Shown piece by piece: positions 63,986 through 64,000 of a DNA stretch of 64,000 bases. A program made the position numbers and the translations under genes. Numbering within the stretch: the first letter of the stretch is position 1; each line of letters begins with the position of its first letter. The stretch covers positions 434,001-498,000 of the forward strand of contig CAVZZV010000005.1 in NCBI GenBank assembly GCA_963779845.1, in the 5' to 3' direction. This DNA is from CAVZZV01 sp963779845 (GTDB lineage: Bacteria > Bacteroidota > Bacteroidia > Bacteroidales > GCA-2748055). A model generated the notes under the pieces. It ran no database searches and was not told the DNA's origin. It worked only from the letters and a program-made list of their open reading frames with translations.

Positions 63986-64000
63986 ATGAAAATGAAAAAA
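63986..64000 (+). CDS. start of next gene (only five codons visible)
   Basis: ATG at 63986 gives MKMKK, the beginning of a typical signal peptide, at 14 bases after the receptor stop. The rest lies outside the window, so nothing more can be said. Confidence 0.4.

Overview
The window reads as chromosomal DNA of a Bacteroidota bacterium, most likely from a Marinilabiliales/Bacteroidales-type lineage. This is inferred from a type IX secretion C-terminal sorting domain, Bacteroidota-style promoter boxes (TAnnTTTG), a SusC-like TonB receptor with a carboxypeptidase-regulatory-like plug, and many SPII lipoproteins. Species cannot be fixed from the sequence alone.

Layout. 0-12.3 kb is an envelope and stress block: the C-terminus of a sigma-54 activator, a lone receiver protein, CsbD, lipoproteins, an MscS channel, a YihY/BrkB membrane protein with a 5' frameshift, an M48 protease, an OmpA-like lipoprotein, a porin-like barrel, a DUF1328 peptide, two AI-2E-family permeases, the YtxH/holin-like trio and an ECF sigma factor. 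A 9-base motif GTAGATAAT, twice extended to a dyad, recurs in the intergenic parts of this block. 12.6-18.5 kb carries an Mla-type lipid ABC transporter (permease, ATPase, MCE protein), a YegS-type lipid kinase and an App1-type phosphatase. 18.7-21.6 kb holds tRNA-Gln(CUG), a 0.57-kb tandem repeat, glnS and folB.

22.4-34.4 kb is the most distinctive part. It is a sulfur redox island with a Psr/Phs-type molybdoenzyme (A, B and C subunits), two YeeE/YedE sulfur-compound permeases, and two membrane-anchored rhodanese-like proteins that lack the usual active-site cysteine but share a C-terminal KTSVAAGGC tail. It also has a glycosidase-like protein of unknown role, a Rieske protein, and a cytochrome b fused to a 12-heme c-type domain. 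The psrA promoter region and the promoter of the glycosidase-like gene are diverged copies of each other, which argues for one regulon. A simple reading is that quinol-linked electron flow is coupled to periplasmic sulfur-compound conversion, with YeeE/YedE and the rhodanese pair moving the sulfur.

34.4-46.7 kb contains a GH27 galactosidase, lipA-lipB, a phosphotriesterase-like lipoprotein, and then an AT-rich accessory stretch. That stretch has a decayed Fic gene behind 20-bp-phased repeats, a sugar MFS permease with a ROK kinase, and a T9SS-exported protein with a secreted metallophosphatase. It ends in palindromes and a repressor remnant next to tRNA-Cys and a damaged second copy of tRNA-Cys. 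47.5-50.6 kb is a TauE/SafE permease plus phospholipid head-group genes. 50.8-56.1 kb has two secreted hydrolase-like genes and a NarL-type two-component pair.

56.3-64.0 kb is a row of three near-full-length but repeatedly frameshifted genes: a caspase-fold C25-like protease with HEAT-like repeats, an M16 peptidase and a TonB-dependent receptor. The first two have also lost a catalytic or metal-binding residue, so true gene decay is more likely than sequencing error alone.
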